Part shown: one piece after another, positions 42,536-51,767 of the stretch
Position numbering within the stretch: position 1 is the stretch's first letter
How the letters are laid out: every line of letters starts with the position of its first letter
Source of the DNA: Candidatus Borkfalkia stercoripullorum
GTDB lineage: Bacteria; Bacillota; Clostridia; Christensenellales; Borkfalkiaceae
DNA length: 64,000 bases
Direction of reading: 5' to 3'
Assembly (NCBI GenBank): GCA_019119395.1
Contig: DWXC01000027.1
Coordinates: 143,200-207,199, forward strand
Notes under the pieces: model-generated
Told to the model about the DNA's origin: nothing
Databases searched by the model: none
What the model saw: only the letters and a program-made list of their open reading frames with translations
Position numbers and translations under genes: made by a program

Positions 42536-44308
42536 TCAGATCTCGATGTTCGAATACGCGTCGATGATGTTGGAAAGCCGTTCCTGCTCGCCCGCATCCT
42601 CGATATATTTTTTGTAACATTCGCATACGTTTCCGTTTTTGTCGAAGCCTGTGTCTCCGCATTTTTTGCATTTATATTGCGGAACGAGCATTTCTTCGGT
42701 GAGGTTGAGTTTTTTGAGCAGGGCGGCGCGCTCCTTTTTAAGTTCCGCAAGCGAGCTGCCCAGGTCTGCCGTATCTCCGCCGAGCGCTTCCGCTTTGGCG
42801 AGGCGTATCTCGGCAGAACGGATCGCGTCTTCGTTCGACTTGAAATCCGCGTCGTGCCTGGCAAGGCGCAGGTAGTGCGCGGCGCGGTCTTCCGCCTGTT
42901 CCCGCAGATTAAAGTAATAAGTCTGCACCCTTTTGCGGAGCGCGGCGTCTTTATCCTCCGAACGGTTTTTCGGATATTCCGCCGCGGGCTGTTTTTCCAG
43001 CTGGTCGGGGCTGAAAATGTTCTTGGCCTTCCATGAGGACAAAACGGAAGTTATGTAAGGGACCGGGCTGTTTTTACCGACTGCCGTTTCGGCGGCTTTT
43101 AAGATCATTTCGTCGGAAAAGCCCCAGTTGCGCCAGTTTTTGAGGCAATCTCTGTCCCAGTTCGTGACCCTGCGGGCGAGCCCCGCCGCTTTGAGTACCC
43201 GCGCCGCGAATTCGCGTTCGAGCGCCTCTTCCTGCATATACGCGACGATGCTGTCTGCGGACACGACGCCTTGCGAGAGCAGCTTTTTGATCAGTTCGTC
43301 CATTTTTTCAAAGGAGCGCTTTTCCCGCTTGAAGCAATATTTCGAAAGGCTTATGAGGGATGCGTCGTCGTATCCCGCCGCGAGCCAGCCGCTCACGAAG
43401 TTGTCGATGTAGGGATCTGCGATCCGGCAATAAACGCCGAGTTCGCGCGCGATCTGCAGGGTGAGGGAGCGGATCTCCGTTTTGCGGGCAAGATAATCTT
43501 TGATCTCGTCTTTTCCGAATTTTTTGTTCGCGTACAGTTCGCCGAGCACCTCGTCCAGTTTGCTGAGGCCGCTCTTTTTGAAAAGCGAAGCGGTGAACAC
43601 GATGATCTCGGGTTCGAATCCCATCTCGTCCGTCCATTTTTTGAGAAGTTTATAATCGTCCGGCTCGGGTTTACGCGCAGACCCGAGCGCGCGGAGGATT
43701 TTGGCGATGTCGCCGCCGCGAAGCACGTAGTCGGAGAGTTTTTCTTCCACCTGTTCGACCGTCGTGACGCCTTCCGCGGCAAAATTTTTGGCGACCTGTA
43801 AGATGTAATTCTGCGAAATGCTTTCGCCTTTCAGGTCTATGCAGTATTTGACGATGAGTATGAGCGCTTCGGGCTTTACGGAATACTGCTCCATGAACGC
43901 GAAATATTTTTCGAATTCGTTCGGGGTGATCATCCTCTTCGGCATCATGGACTGTACGGCTTTATTGAAGTCGGAGTACTTTTCCGTGCGGATGCGTTTG
44001 GGCTTTCCTTTAGAGTAATCGGCGGGGAAATACCGCACCGAAAAGGGGGAAAGGGAGACGATCTCCAACAGATCGAAATCTTCCCAAAAGCGGAAAGAAT
44101 CGATGATTTTTTCTTCGTTCATGTTCAGCGTGCGGGCGGCTTCCGCCAGAGAATATTCTTCCTGCACGTTCTGGCAGAGGTACAGCCCGAAGATATAGAC
44201 TTTGACCGCGTCGCCGTCTGCAAGCGCCATATATTTATTGATGAACTGATTTTCTATATTGGTGTAAGACGAAAGGGAGAACTCCCTCGAATACGAACAA
44301 AATCCCAT
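42536..44308 (-). CDS. DnaD-domain replication protein with DnaI-like N-domain and zinc motif at its C-terminus
   Basis: 590 residues. The N-terminal 110 residues resemble the DnaB/DnaD initiation family winged helix (ENQFINKYMALADGDAVKVYIFGLYL), followed by several DnaD C-terminal-type repeats (DYKLLKKWTDEMGFEPEIIVF; DCLKNWRNWGFSDEMILKAAE). The last 130 residues resemble the N-terminus of helicase loader DnaI/DnaC: a coiled coil (REQAEDRAAHYLRLARHDAD), then LKKLNLTEEMLVPQYKCKKCGDTGF and a second Cys pair (VCECYKKY), a four-Cys zinc site. No AAA+ ATPase follows; the protein stops and a terminator comes next. It likely takes part in loading DnaB helicase (dnaB is at 55.8 kb). Start ATG 44308 (minus) follows CGGAG. 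Confidence 0.8.
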   Translation of the reverse strand: MGFCSYSREFSLSSYTNIENQFINKYMALADGDAVKVYIFGLYLCQNVQEEYSLAEAARTLNMNEEKIIDSFRFWEDFDLLEIVSLSPFSVRYFPADYSKGKPKRIRTEKYSDFNKAVQSMMPKRMITPNEFEKYFAFMEQYSVKPEALILIVKYCIDLKGESISQNYILQVAKNFAAEGVTTVEQVEEKLSDYVLRGGDIAKILRALGSARKPEPDDYKLLKKWTDEMGFEPEIIVFTASLFKKSGLSKLDEVLGELYANKKFGKDEIKDYLARKTEIRSLTLQIARELGVYCRIADPYIDNFVSGWLAAGYDDASLISLSKYCFKREKRSFEKMDELIKKLLSQGVVSADSIVAYMQEEALEREFAARVLKAAGLARRVTNWDRDCLKNWRNWGFSDEMILKAAETAVGKNSPVPYITSVLSSWKAKNIFSPDQLEKQPAAEYPKNRSEDKDAALRKRVQTYYFNLREQAEDRAAHYLRLARHDADFKSNEDAIRSAEIRLAKAEALGGDTADLGSSLAELKKERAALLKKLNLTEEMLVPQYKCKKCGDTGFDKNGNVCECYKKYIEDAGEQERLSNIIDAYSNIEI

Positions 44309-44329
44309 GGCGAAAACTCCGGCGAACGC

Positions 44330-44358
44330 TTGATTTATTTTGACTTTTGCGCTATACT
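44330..44358 (+). promoter_or_regulatory. Promoter of sbcDC
   Basis: TTGATT (44330-44335), 17-nt spacer, TATACT (44353-44358); an overlapping alternative is TTGACT with TATAAA. The leader is about 85 nt before ATG 44449. Confidence 0.65.
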
Positions 44359-44448
44359 ATTATATAAATTATTTTGCGTAAAAGCAAGGTAATTGCCGAA
44401 AAATATCGGAAAAAGATTTTTGCCTTTTTTGGAAAGGCCGAGGGTTGC

Positions 44449-45612
44449 ATGAAGGTTTTGCACACGTCTGACTGGCATATCGGAAAACGGCTTCTCGGCA
44501 GGGAGCGCCTGCCCGAACAGAGGGAAGCCCTCGGGGAGATCGCATCCGTTTGCGACAAAGAAGCGGTTGATCTCGTGCTGGTAGCGGGAGACGTGTTCGA
44601 TACCTATCTGCCGTCGGCGGAGGCGGAAGATCTTTTTTACGAAAAGATCAAGGAGATCGCGGGGGAAAACCGTGCCGTGCTCGTCATCAGCGGCAATCAC
44701 GACGACAATGTGCGGCTCGCCGCCGCCACGTCGCTGTGCGAACCGCAGGGCATCTACATCTACGGCAATTACGGCTATGTGCCGAAGATCGGCGGGGACA
44801 GGCGCGTGTCAGTCGCTGAGGCGGGGACGAACCACATCGTCTTTGCGAAAGGCGAAGAAAAAGTGTACTGCAACGTGCTGCCTTATCCGAACGAGACCCG
44901 GCTGAAAGAGGATAAAAACCAAAACGAAAGTTTTTTCGATAAGATGGGCCGATGGATCGCCGCGGGACAGGAGAGCAACAAAGAGGGGTATCCTTCCGTC
45001 TTTTTGTCGCACCTGTTCATCGCGGGAGGCAAAGTGAGCGAGGGCGAGCGTGAGATCGATCTCGGCGGCGCGCGCGCCGTGCCGCTTTCGTTGCTTCCCC
45101 GGTGCGATTACGCCGCGCTCGGCCATCTGCACCGCAGGCAGCACTTCAAAAACAATGTCCGTTACAGCGGCTCGATCCTGCAATACGCCTTCGACGAGGC
45201 GGGGGCGGAGAAGAGCGTTGTCGTTTTCGACATCGGAAAGGAAGGCGTAAGCGGATTGCATGAAGTTCCGCTTCGTTCGGGCAGGCAGTTGGTCAGGTTG
45301 CAGGCGCGCGGCGTCGGGGAGGCGGAAGCGCTCCTTCGGCGCTATGAAAATTGTTTTGCCGAGCTGACGATTTATTTGAGCGAACCGCTCTCTTCCGCGC
45401 AGGTCAAACAGTTAAAGGAAGCCAACGAAGGGCTTTTGAGCATCGTTCCCGAAATCGGCGGCGGCGAATTCGCGTTGCCGCAGGGGAGCAGAAAGCAGCT
45501 CTCTTCGCTCGAACTTTTTTCCGAATTTTACAAGAGCCGCTATTCGGAGGCTCCTTCGGACGAATTGAAAGAACTGTTCATGTCCGCAACGGAGGAAGCG
45601 CATGAAACCTAA
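44449..45612 (+). CDS. sbcD: Exonuclease subunit SbcD (Mre11-like)
   Basis: The metallophosphoesterase nuclease of the SbcCD complex that opens DNA hairpins and blocked ends. 387 residues: phosphoesterase motifs HTSDWHIGK, VAGDVFD, ISGNHDD and, later, LFIAGG and GHLHRRQ. The capping domain follows. ATG 44449 matches the family N-terminus (MKVLHTSDWH). It overlaps sbcC by 11 nt. Confidence 0.95.
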   Translation: MKVLHTSDWHIGKRLLGRERLPEQREALGEIASVCDKEAVDLVLVAGDVFDTYLPSAEAEDLFYEKIKEIAGENRAVLVISGNHDDNVRLAAATSLCEPQGIYIYGNYGYVPKIGGDRRVSVAEAGTNHIVFAKGEEKVYCNVLPYPNETRLKEDKNQNESFFDKMGRWIAAGQESNKEGYPSVFLSHLFIAGGKVSEGEREIDLGGARAVPLSLLPRCDYAALGHLHRRQHFKNNVRYSGSILQYAFDEAGAEKSVVVFDIGKEGVSGLHEVPLRSGRQLVRLQARGVGEAEALLRRYENCFAELTIYLSEPLSSAQVKQLKEANEGLLSIVPEIGGGEFALPQGSRKQLSSLELFSEFYKSRYSEAPSDELKELFMSATEEAHET

Positions 45613-48280
45613 AAGGCTGGAATTTTGCGGTATAAACAGTTTTTCCGAAAAGGCGGTCGTGGATTTCGACAGGCTGCTCGCCGGCGGTATTTTCGGGATA
45701 TTCGGTGATACCGGCAGCGGAAAAACGACGATCCTTGACAGTATGATCTTCGCTCTGTACGGAAAAATAGACAGGACGAAAGGCGGCAATTCAGGCGAGA
45801 TCATCAACTATAATTGCGATAAAGCGTACGTAAAGTTCGATTTCGAATGCGAGTGGGAAGGGCAGAGAAGGCTCTTCCGCGTCGAACGAACGATCAAAAA
45901 GAAGAATTCCCAGCAGGATCTCGAGCTGTGCGAAATCGAGGGGGATACCGTGCGCGCCGTCAGCGAAGGCGTCAAAAAAACCAATGAAAAGATCCTCGAG
46001 ATCGTGGGGCTTTCTTTCGACGATTTCAAAAAGTGCATCGCGTTGCCGCAGGGGGAGTTCGCTCAATTCGTCAAGGCGGATCGCGGCGACAGGCTCAGGC
46101 TGATTTCCAGGTTGTTCGACCTCGAAATATACGGAGACAAACTGAATGCCGTTTTGCGGCGCAGATACGACGAGACAAAGCTGGAATTGGCGGAAAAGGA
46201 CGGCAGTCTCGGAGAGTATGCCGAGTACACGCCGGAAGCGCTGAAAATTCTGCAAACGGATTACGAGGCTCTTTTGGAGCAAAAAAAAGAACTGGACAAA
46301 AGCTATGAAGAGAAGCGCGCGGATTTCGAAAAATTGAAAGAGGAATTCGTGCGTTCACAGAAGCTCAAAGAGCAGAGAGGGCTGCTCGAAAGGGAAAATG
46401 CCCGCCGCCCGTTGTTCGAAGCCGCGAAGGAGGCGTTGCGAAAACTCCCCGCGGCTGCCGCCGCCGTGGATTCCGCGGCGAAAGCGGAAAGGGCGGAGAA
46501 ACAAATCGCTGCGTGCGGGGAGATCGCGAAAAATGCCGCGGGCTGCCTTGCGGAAGCGGAAAAAAGTCTGAAAGAGGAAACGGAAAAGTTTGACGCAGCC
46601 GACTATGACAACGCGCTTGCCGACGTAAGGGCGAAAAAAACGGTTTTGCAGACGGCGGAAGCAGACCTGAAAGAATTATCCGAAAACAGGGCGGAGCGGG
46701 AAAGGCTTGCGCGCGAATACAAAGAGGCGGCGGGGAAAAGGGCTGCCGCGGAAAAGGAACTTTCCGATATAGAAAAGGAGCTCGCGCAGTTGCTCCGAAA
46801 AGCGGACGGCGAAGGGCAAAACAGCCCGGAAGAGTTTTTGCGCGGGAATTTCGAAAGCGCGCTTTTGCAGAGCGAATATATTTCCAGCCGCGATTATTTC
46901 GGCGAAAAACTCGTTGCCCTGCACAAAAATTTTCCGCACGAAGGAGAACTTTACGCTGCTGCGGAGAGGGAACTTTCCGAACGCCTGGCGCATTATACGC
47001 GGTTGTGCGAAAACGAAAAATTTTCGGATGCGGCCGAACTTCTCGAACGGTTCAAGGCGTCGCAGGCCGAACAGGCCGCGCTGAAAGACGGTGCGCACAA
47101 ACTGGAATTGCAGAGAGAAAAATCGCTGTCGCGCCTGCGCGAAGCGGAAATTTCGGTCGCGCGCGCGGCGGACGAGGGCGCAAAGGTCAAAAGCAAGATC
47201 GACGCGCTGGCTGAAAAACTTGCGAAACTTCTCGGCGGGGACGCCGCTTCAGACGTTGCCGCCTATATTAAAAAACTGACGGATAGGGAAAACTCGCTGA
47301 CGCGGGCAAGAGACGCTTCGCGCGCCGCGCGGGAGAGGCTGAGGAAATCGATCGGCGAAGCGGAAGTCGCGGTAGCCCGTGCGGAAGAAAAAGCGGCGGC
47401 GCTCGGCAAGGAACGCGAGGAAGCGGAAAAAGAGCTGGCGGCAAAACTGTCCGAGGCGGGGTTCGAGAAATTGGACGGCGCCCGCGCGCTTCTTGCGGAA
47501 TATCCCGATCCCGCGCGGCTTTCGGAGGAGATCGAAACATATGAAAGCGGCGTACGGACGATAAAAGCCGCGATCGCCGCGCTTTCGGAAGGCGGAGACC
47601 CCGAAGACATCGGAGAAGAAGAATTTTCCGCCCGCGCGGAATCGTTCCAAACCCTCGGCACATCGCGCGAGCGCGTCGGTAAAGAATGCGCCGTATATAA
47701 AAGTAATCTGGATCGTTTTGCGGATAAACTCGAAGCAAAAAAAATTTTGGAAAAAGAGCGCGGCGAGATCAAAAAACGGTACGACCTGATCGAAAAATTG
47801 CGCAGGCTTTTTTACGGAAACGCTTTTATGGAGTTTGTGGCGGGGGAATATCTCGCGGATATTTCGTCCGCGGCGACGGAAACGCTCCTGCACCTCACGA
47901 ACGGACGATACTTTATACGCTACGAGCAGGGGTTTCTGGTCGGCGACAATTTCAATGCGGGGGAACTGCGCGGCGTGAATACGCTTTCGGGAGGGGAAAC
48001 TTTCCTCGTTTCGCTTTCGCTCGCGCTTGCCCTTTCCGCGGCGATCTACGCGAAGTCGCTCCGGCCGATCGAGTTTTTCTTTCTGGACGAGGGTTTCGGC
48101 ACGCTGGACGAAAAGTTGATCGATACGGTGATGGACAGCCTCGAAAAACTGAAAAACACGCATTTTTCCATCGGTTTGATTTCGCACGTTGAAGAGTTGA
48201 AGCATCGCATCGGAAACAAGATCACGGTCACTTCCGCGCAGGAAAACGGCGGGAGTTCTAAAATAACGATCAGCTGTTAA
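45602..48280 (+). CDS. sbcC: Exonuclease subunit SbcC (Rad50-like), without CXXC zinc hook
   Basis: The ABC-type ATPase of SbcCD. 892 residues, short against about 1000-1130 for usual SbcC. Walker A DTGSGKTTILDS is near residue 40, Q-loop GEFAQFVKA near 160, long coiled coils fill about 190-780, then signature LSGGETFLVSLSLALALS and Walker B FFFLDEGFGTLDE. I find no CXXC pair anywhere in the mid coiled-coil region, where the zinc hook should be. ATG 45602 overlaps sbcD. Confidence 0.95.
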   Translation: MKPKRLEFCGINSFSEKAVVDFDRLLAGGIFGIFGDTGSGKTTILDSMIFALYGKIDRTKGGNSGEIINYNCDKAYVKFDFECEWEGQRRLFRVERTIKKKNSQQDLELCEIEGDTVRAVSEGVKKTNEKILEIVGLSFDDFKKCIALPQGEFAQFVKADRGDRLRLISRLFDLEIYGDKLNAVLRRRYDETKLELAEKDGSLGEYAEYTPEALKILQTDYEALLEQKKELDKSYEEKRADFEKLKEEFVRSQKLKEQRGLLERENARRPLFEAAKEALRKLPAAAAAVDSAAKAERAEKQIAACGEIAKNAAGCLAEAEKSLKEETEKFDAADYDNALADVRAKKTVLQTAEADLKELSENRAERERLAREYKEAAGKRAAAEKELSDIEKELAQLLRKADGEGQNSPEEFLRGNFESALLQSEYISSRDYFGEKLVALHKNFPHEGELYAAAERELSERLAHYTRLCENEKFSDAAELLERFKASQAEQAALKDGAHKLELQREKSLSRLREAEISVARAADEGAKVKSKIDALAEKLAKLLGGDAASDVAAYIKKLTDRENSLTRARDASRAARERLRKSIGEAEVAVARAEEKAAALGKEREEAEKELAAKLSEAGFEKLDGARALLAEYPDPARLSEEIETYESGVRTIKAAIAALSEGGDPEDIGEEEFSARAESFQTLGTSRERVGKECAVYKSNLDRFADKLEAKKILEKERGEIKKRYDLIEKLRRLFYGNAFMEFVAGEYLADISSAATETLLHLTNGRYFIRYEQGFLVGDNFNAGELRGVNTLSGGETFLVSLSLALALSAAIYAKSLRPIEFFFLDEGFGTLDEKLIDTVMDSLEKLKNTHFSIGLISHVEELKHRIGNKITVTSAQENGGSSKITISC

Positions 48281-48297
48281 AAAAGCGGGGTAACGAT

Positions 48298-49983
48298 TTG
48301 GCAAACAAAATTTTGACGCCGGTCACGCTGTGGAGCGATTTTGACGATTCGCTCCCGCCGGATATCGGTACATTAAAAGAATACGAACGAGGGAAGGCGG
48401 TCTTTTCGGAAATCACTTTTTCGGGCCGCGCGGTCGGAAGCGAGCGCGTGCATATCGGCGCGCTTTACGCCCGCCCCAAAGAAAATGCGAATAGCCCGTC
48501 CCTTCTCGTTTTGCCCGATTGCGATAAGACGTACGACGAGGCGCTTGCCGAACGTTTTGTAAGCAAAGGGTACGCAGTGCTGATGCCCGATTATCGGGGC
48601 GATTGGGACGGCGCCGTCAATCCGACGCTGTATCCCCGCGCGGTCGCGTACGGTAATTTTAAAGAAGCGGGGCGGCATATCCTGTTTGCCGACGAAACGG
48701 CGAAAGAAACGTCGTGGTACGAATGGGTGGCCGTTGCCCGTTATGCGCTGCGCTGCCTGCAGAGCCTGCGCCCGGGAAAGCCCGTCGGCGTGGTGGGGCT
48801 GAAAGCGGGGGGAGACATTGCCTGGCAGCTCGCGGCGACTGCGGACGGGCTTTCCTGCGCGATCCCGATCTGCGCGGGCGGCTGGTCTGCTTATAAAGGG
48901 ATCTGCAAGTTCGGCGATAATACGGAATTGAAAATGGACGAAGAGCGTTACCGGTTTTTGGGCGGCGTGGACGCGCAGGCTTACGCACAATACGTCCGTT
49001 GTCCCGTGCTCATGCTCTGTTCGACCAACGACGAACGTTTCGACGCCGACCGCGCGTTCGATACCTTTGCCCGAGTGAATCCGGAAAAGGAAAAAACATT
49101 TTATTTTTCGGCGCGTTACAACGGGCATATCGGCAACACGGCGCTGAAAAACCTGGATCTTTTCATAGACAAGCATCTCAAAGGCCACGAAGTTTTCGTT
49201 CCGAACCCGATCGAAATTTCCATAGACGAGGAGGACGGCGAACTCGTCGCAAACATCCGTTTCGATAAAAACGGCGAAGCGGATTACTGTGAAGTGTATA
49301 TGGCGGAGGATTGCCCCGAATCGTGGCTGCGCGACTGGACGAGGTGCGAACCCAAACGCACCGACGGCGACGGGACGGCGGTCTTTTACCTGAACGCCTA
49401 TCGGGGCGCAAAAACCGTTTTTGCTTTTGCAAAGGCAAAATACAGCTGCGGGTTTGCCGTTTCTTCGAAAATCGCCGTCAAGCGCATCGACAAACAGTAT
49501 TCAAACATGACGAAAAAAAGCAGGATACTGTTCAGCAGCAAAAACGGAACGGACAGTTTTACGCTCGATAAATACGACAATAATATTCTCGCGGATTGTT
49601 TTTTGGACAATTCCGTAAAACCCGTCAGGCTGATCGACGGGCCGTTCGGGATCAAGGGGGTCTATTCTTCGTACGGGCTCCGGCTGTACAGGCTCGGCGA
49701 TGAGAAATACAGGCCTGCGGATAACGCGATCATCCGGTTCGACGCATATGCGCAGACGGCGGCGGAACTGAAAGTGGCCGTATGCGTTGTCGGCGGCGGT
49801 GGCAAAGAGTATTATTCGGGGACGGTCGTGCTTTCCGGCGGGGAAGAATGGACGTCTTGCAGCATGAGCGCAAAAGATTTCAAAAATGAAGTCGGGAAGC
49901 CTTTGCCGCAATTTAACGTCGGAAAATTTGTCACTTTCAGTTCGAAAAACCTGTTTTGCATAAATAATTTTCTTTGGCTTTAA
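48298..49983 (+). CDS. Alpha/beta-hydrolase-like protein lacking the nucleophile, with C-terminal beta domain
   Basis: 561 residues. Residues about 30-300 resemble acyl-peptidase/acetyl xylan esterase-type hydrolases: GYAVLMPDYRGDWDG, then the nucleophile elbow, VGVVGLKAGGDIAWQLA, where the GXSXG serine is replaced (GLKAG), a late Asp in STNDERFDAD and His in NGHIGN. The C-terminal 250 residues are beta-rich and unrecognised, perhaps a binding module. Translation most likely begins at TTG 48298, after GCGGGG; no nearby ATG exists. No signal peptide, so it is probably cytosolic. It may be a non-catalytic relative or use another chemistry. Confidence 0.7.
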   Translation: MANKILTPVTLWSDFDDSLPPDIGTLKEYERGKAVFSEITFSGRAVGSERVHIGALYARPKENANSPSLLVLPDCDKTYDEALAERFVSKGYAVLMPDYRGDWDGAVNPTLYPRAVAYGNFKEAGRHILFADETAKETSWYEWVAVARYALRCLQSLRPGKPVGVVGLKAGGDIAWQLAATADGLSCAIPICAGGWSAYKGICKFGDNTELKMDEERYRFLGGVDAQAYAQYVRCPVLMLCSTNDERFDADRAFDTFARVNPEKEKTFYFSARYNGHIGNTALKNLDLFIDKHLKGHEVFVPNPIEISIDEEDGELVANIRFDKNGEADYCEVYMAEDCPESWLRDWTRCEPKRTDGDGTAVFYLNAYRGAKTVFAFAKAKYSCGFAVSSKIAVKRIDKQYSNMTKKSRILFSSKNGTDSFTLDKYDNNILADCFLDNSVKPVRLIDGPFGIKGVYSSYGLRLYRLGDEKYRPADNAIIRFDAYAQTAAELKVAVCVVGGGGKEYYSGTVVLSGGEEWTSCSMSAKDFKNEVGKPLPQFNVGKFVTFSSKNLFCINNFLWL

Positions 49984-50020
49984 AATTTCACGGAAATTAC
50001 TTATCTTTTTTGGTCAGAAT

Positions 50021-50209
50021 ATGGTATACTCATTGGGAGACAAAGTAACGACGAAAAAAAAACATCCGTGCGGCGGAGACACCTGGACGATCGTCCGTCT
50101 CGGCGCAGACGTCAAGATCCGTTGCGACAAATGCGGCAGGATCGTTATGCTGACGCCCGATGCTTTTGAAAAATCCGTCAAAAAACCGAGGGGAACCGAT
50201 GCGGGTTGA
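50021..50209 (+). CDS. DUF951-family small protein
   Basis: A small Cys/His-containing protein of 58-62 residues. The pattern GDKVTTKKKHPCGGDTW...IRCDKCGRIVMLTPDAFEK matches the DUF951 family (one Cys in HPCG and CxxC in CDKCG, a likely zinc site). The start is unclear: ATG 50021 overlaps an extended -10 (TGG-TATACT, 50022-50030), whereas TTG 50033 would give the family-like start LGDKV. Its end overlaps lepB by 11 nt, a common neighbour pair in Clostridia. Confidence 0.85.
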   Translation: MVYSLGDKVTTKKKHPCGGDTWTIVRLGADVKIRCDKCGRIVMLTPDAFEKSVKKPRGTDAG

Positions 50210-50822
50210 TTTCAGGCAGATGATCGACGAAAGAAAGCGGCCGAAGAACGAGTTGTATTCTGCGGCAAGGTTTTTTGCGGTCGTTCTGCTCGTCGTGTTT
50301 GCGGTGATCATCCTTTTTACCGTCATTCTCGGCGGAGTGAGAGTGGACGGCGTGTCCATGGAACCCACTTTGCATGACGGCGACTACCTTTTTGTAAACA
50401 AACTTGCCGATGCGAAGCGCGGCGATATCGTCGTGGTGTATACGGGGCGCGAAAACGCGGAATTCGTCATAAAGCGCGTCGTCGCGCTGGGCGGAGACCA
50501 AATATATGCGGCGGACGGCGTTTTATACCGGAAGTGCGCGGGTGAAACGGAATTTTCCGTCGTCGACGAGCCGTATCTGCAAGGGGACTGGCTGTATGCG
50601 GGCGATGAAAAGCCCGACACGTTTGCTTCGGAATCGGCGCCTTTGCAGATTCCGGACGGAGAGATTTTTTATATGGGAGACAATCGCAACGAAAGTTACG
50701 ATTGCCGCGCGTACGGGCCGCAGCCCGAAGAACATGTGTGGGGCGTGGTTACCGGCTGGTCTATGGAGATGAAAGGCTTTTTCACATCCGTTTTCAATAT
50801 ATTCGGAGCGGCCTCCGCCTGA
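50199..50822 (+). CDS. lepB: Signal peptidase I
   Basis: Cleaves signal peptides at the outer membrane face of the cytoplasmic membrane. 207 residues: one N-terminal membrane segment (about 24-46), catalytic Ser53 in GVSMEPTL, Lys92 in FVIKRVVALGGD, and the box YMGDNRNES near 165. ATG 50199 has GAGGGGAA upstream; it overlaps the preceding DUF951 gene. Confidence 0.95.
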   Translation: MRVDFRQMIDERKRPKNELYSAARFFAVVLLVVFAVIILFTVILGGVRVDGVSMEPTLHDGDYLFVNKLADAKRGDIVVVYTGRENAEFVIKRVVALGGDQIYAADGVLYRKCAGETEFSVVDEPYLQGDWLYAGDEKPDTFASESAPLQIPDGEIFYMGDNRNESYDCRAYGPQPEEHVWGVVTGWSMEMKGFFTSVFNIFGAASA

Positions 50823-50882
50823 CGGCGTGCGGGACGGCTGCGGATACGAATGCTGAACATAAATTCAAACTGGGGGTTTTTT

Positions 50883-51746
50883 ATGACAGGCGAAACCGAA
50901 ACAAACATTGTGATCACATCCGACAGCACTTGCGATTTGGGCGAAAAACTGATTTCGGAACGCGGGATCGGGATTCAGCCGCTTACGGTCATCCTGGGAA
51001 GCGATTCGTATAAAGACGGCATCGATATCGTTCCCGAAGATATCTTCCGTTATTTTGAAAAGACGGGAGAATTGCCCAAGACCGCCGCGCCGAGCGTATC
51101 CGATTACGAGAATTTTTTCGCGGGATATGTAGACGAGGGGAAAACAGTCATCCATTTCAACATATCTTCGAAGGCGTCCGGTTCGAACGGATTCGCGCAG
51201 GCCGCGCAGAAAAAATTCGGCGATAAAGTTTACGTTGTCGATTCGCAGGCGCTGTCGACGGGGCAGGGGCTTTTGGTCATGAAGGCATGCGATCTGCGCG
51301 ACGAAGGAAAGAGCGCGAAAGAGATTGCCGATACCGTGAACGCGCTCCGCGCGAAAGTAAATACTTCTTTCGTCCCCGATACGCTCCTGTATCTCTACAA
51401 GGGCGGCAGGTGTTCCACGCTTTCGTATTACGGGTCGAAAGTTCTTTCCATACATCCTCTCATTTCCATGAAAGACGGGCAGCTGTATCCGAAAAAGAAA
51501 TATATAGGCAAGATGCAGCGGTGCCTGAAAAATTACGTGAACGACCTCGCCGACGAATATAAAACATACGACAGGCGGCGCTGTTTCATTACGCACAGCG
51601 GATCGGATCCCGAACTCGTCGCCGCGGTGCGCGGACAGGTGGAAAGCCTTTTTGCCTTCGACGAGATCATCGAGACGGTTGCCGGCAGCATCATTACGAG
51701 CCATTGCGGCAAAAACACGCTGGGCGTCTTATTTATCTGCGAATAA
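50883..51746 (+). CDS. DegV family fatty-acid-binding protein
   Basis: A 287-residue DegV/FakB-like protein that binds a fatty acid for the fatty-acid kinase FakA. Family features: IVITSDSTCDLGE at the start, TAAPSVSDYENFF, HFNISSKASGSN, and the ALSTGQGLL and late FITHSGSDPELV segments. ATG 50883 is preferred for its TGGGGG SD; ATG 50850 is also in frame. A fakA gene is not seen in the window. Confidence 0.93.
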   Translation: MTGETETNIVITSDSTCDLGEKLISERGIGIQPLTVILGSDSYKDGIDIVPEDIFRYFEKTGELPKTAAPSVSDYENFFAGYVDEGKTVIHFNISSKASGSNGFAQAAQKKFGDKVYVVDSQALSTGQGLLVMKACDLRDEGKSAKEIADTVNALRAKVNTSFVPDTLLYLYKGGRCSTLSYYGSKVLSIHPLISMKDGQLYPKKKYIGKMQRCLKNYVNDLADEYKTYDRRRCFITHSGSDPELVAAVRGQVESLFAFDEIIETVAGSIITSHCGKNTLGVLFICE

Positions 51747-51767
51747 AATTTACGGAGTTGAAAACTT

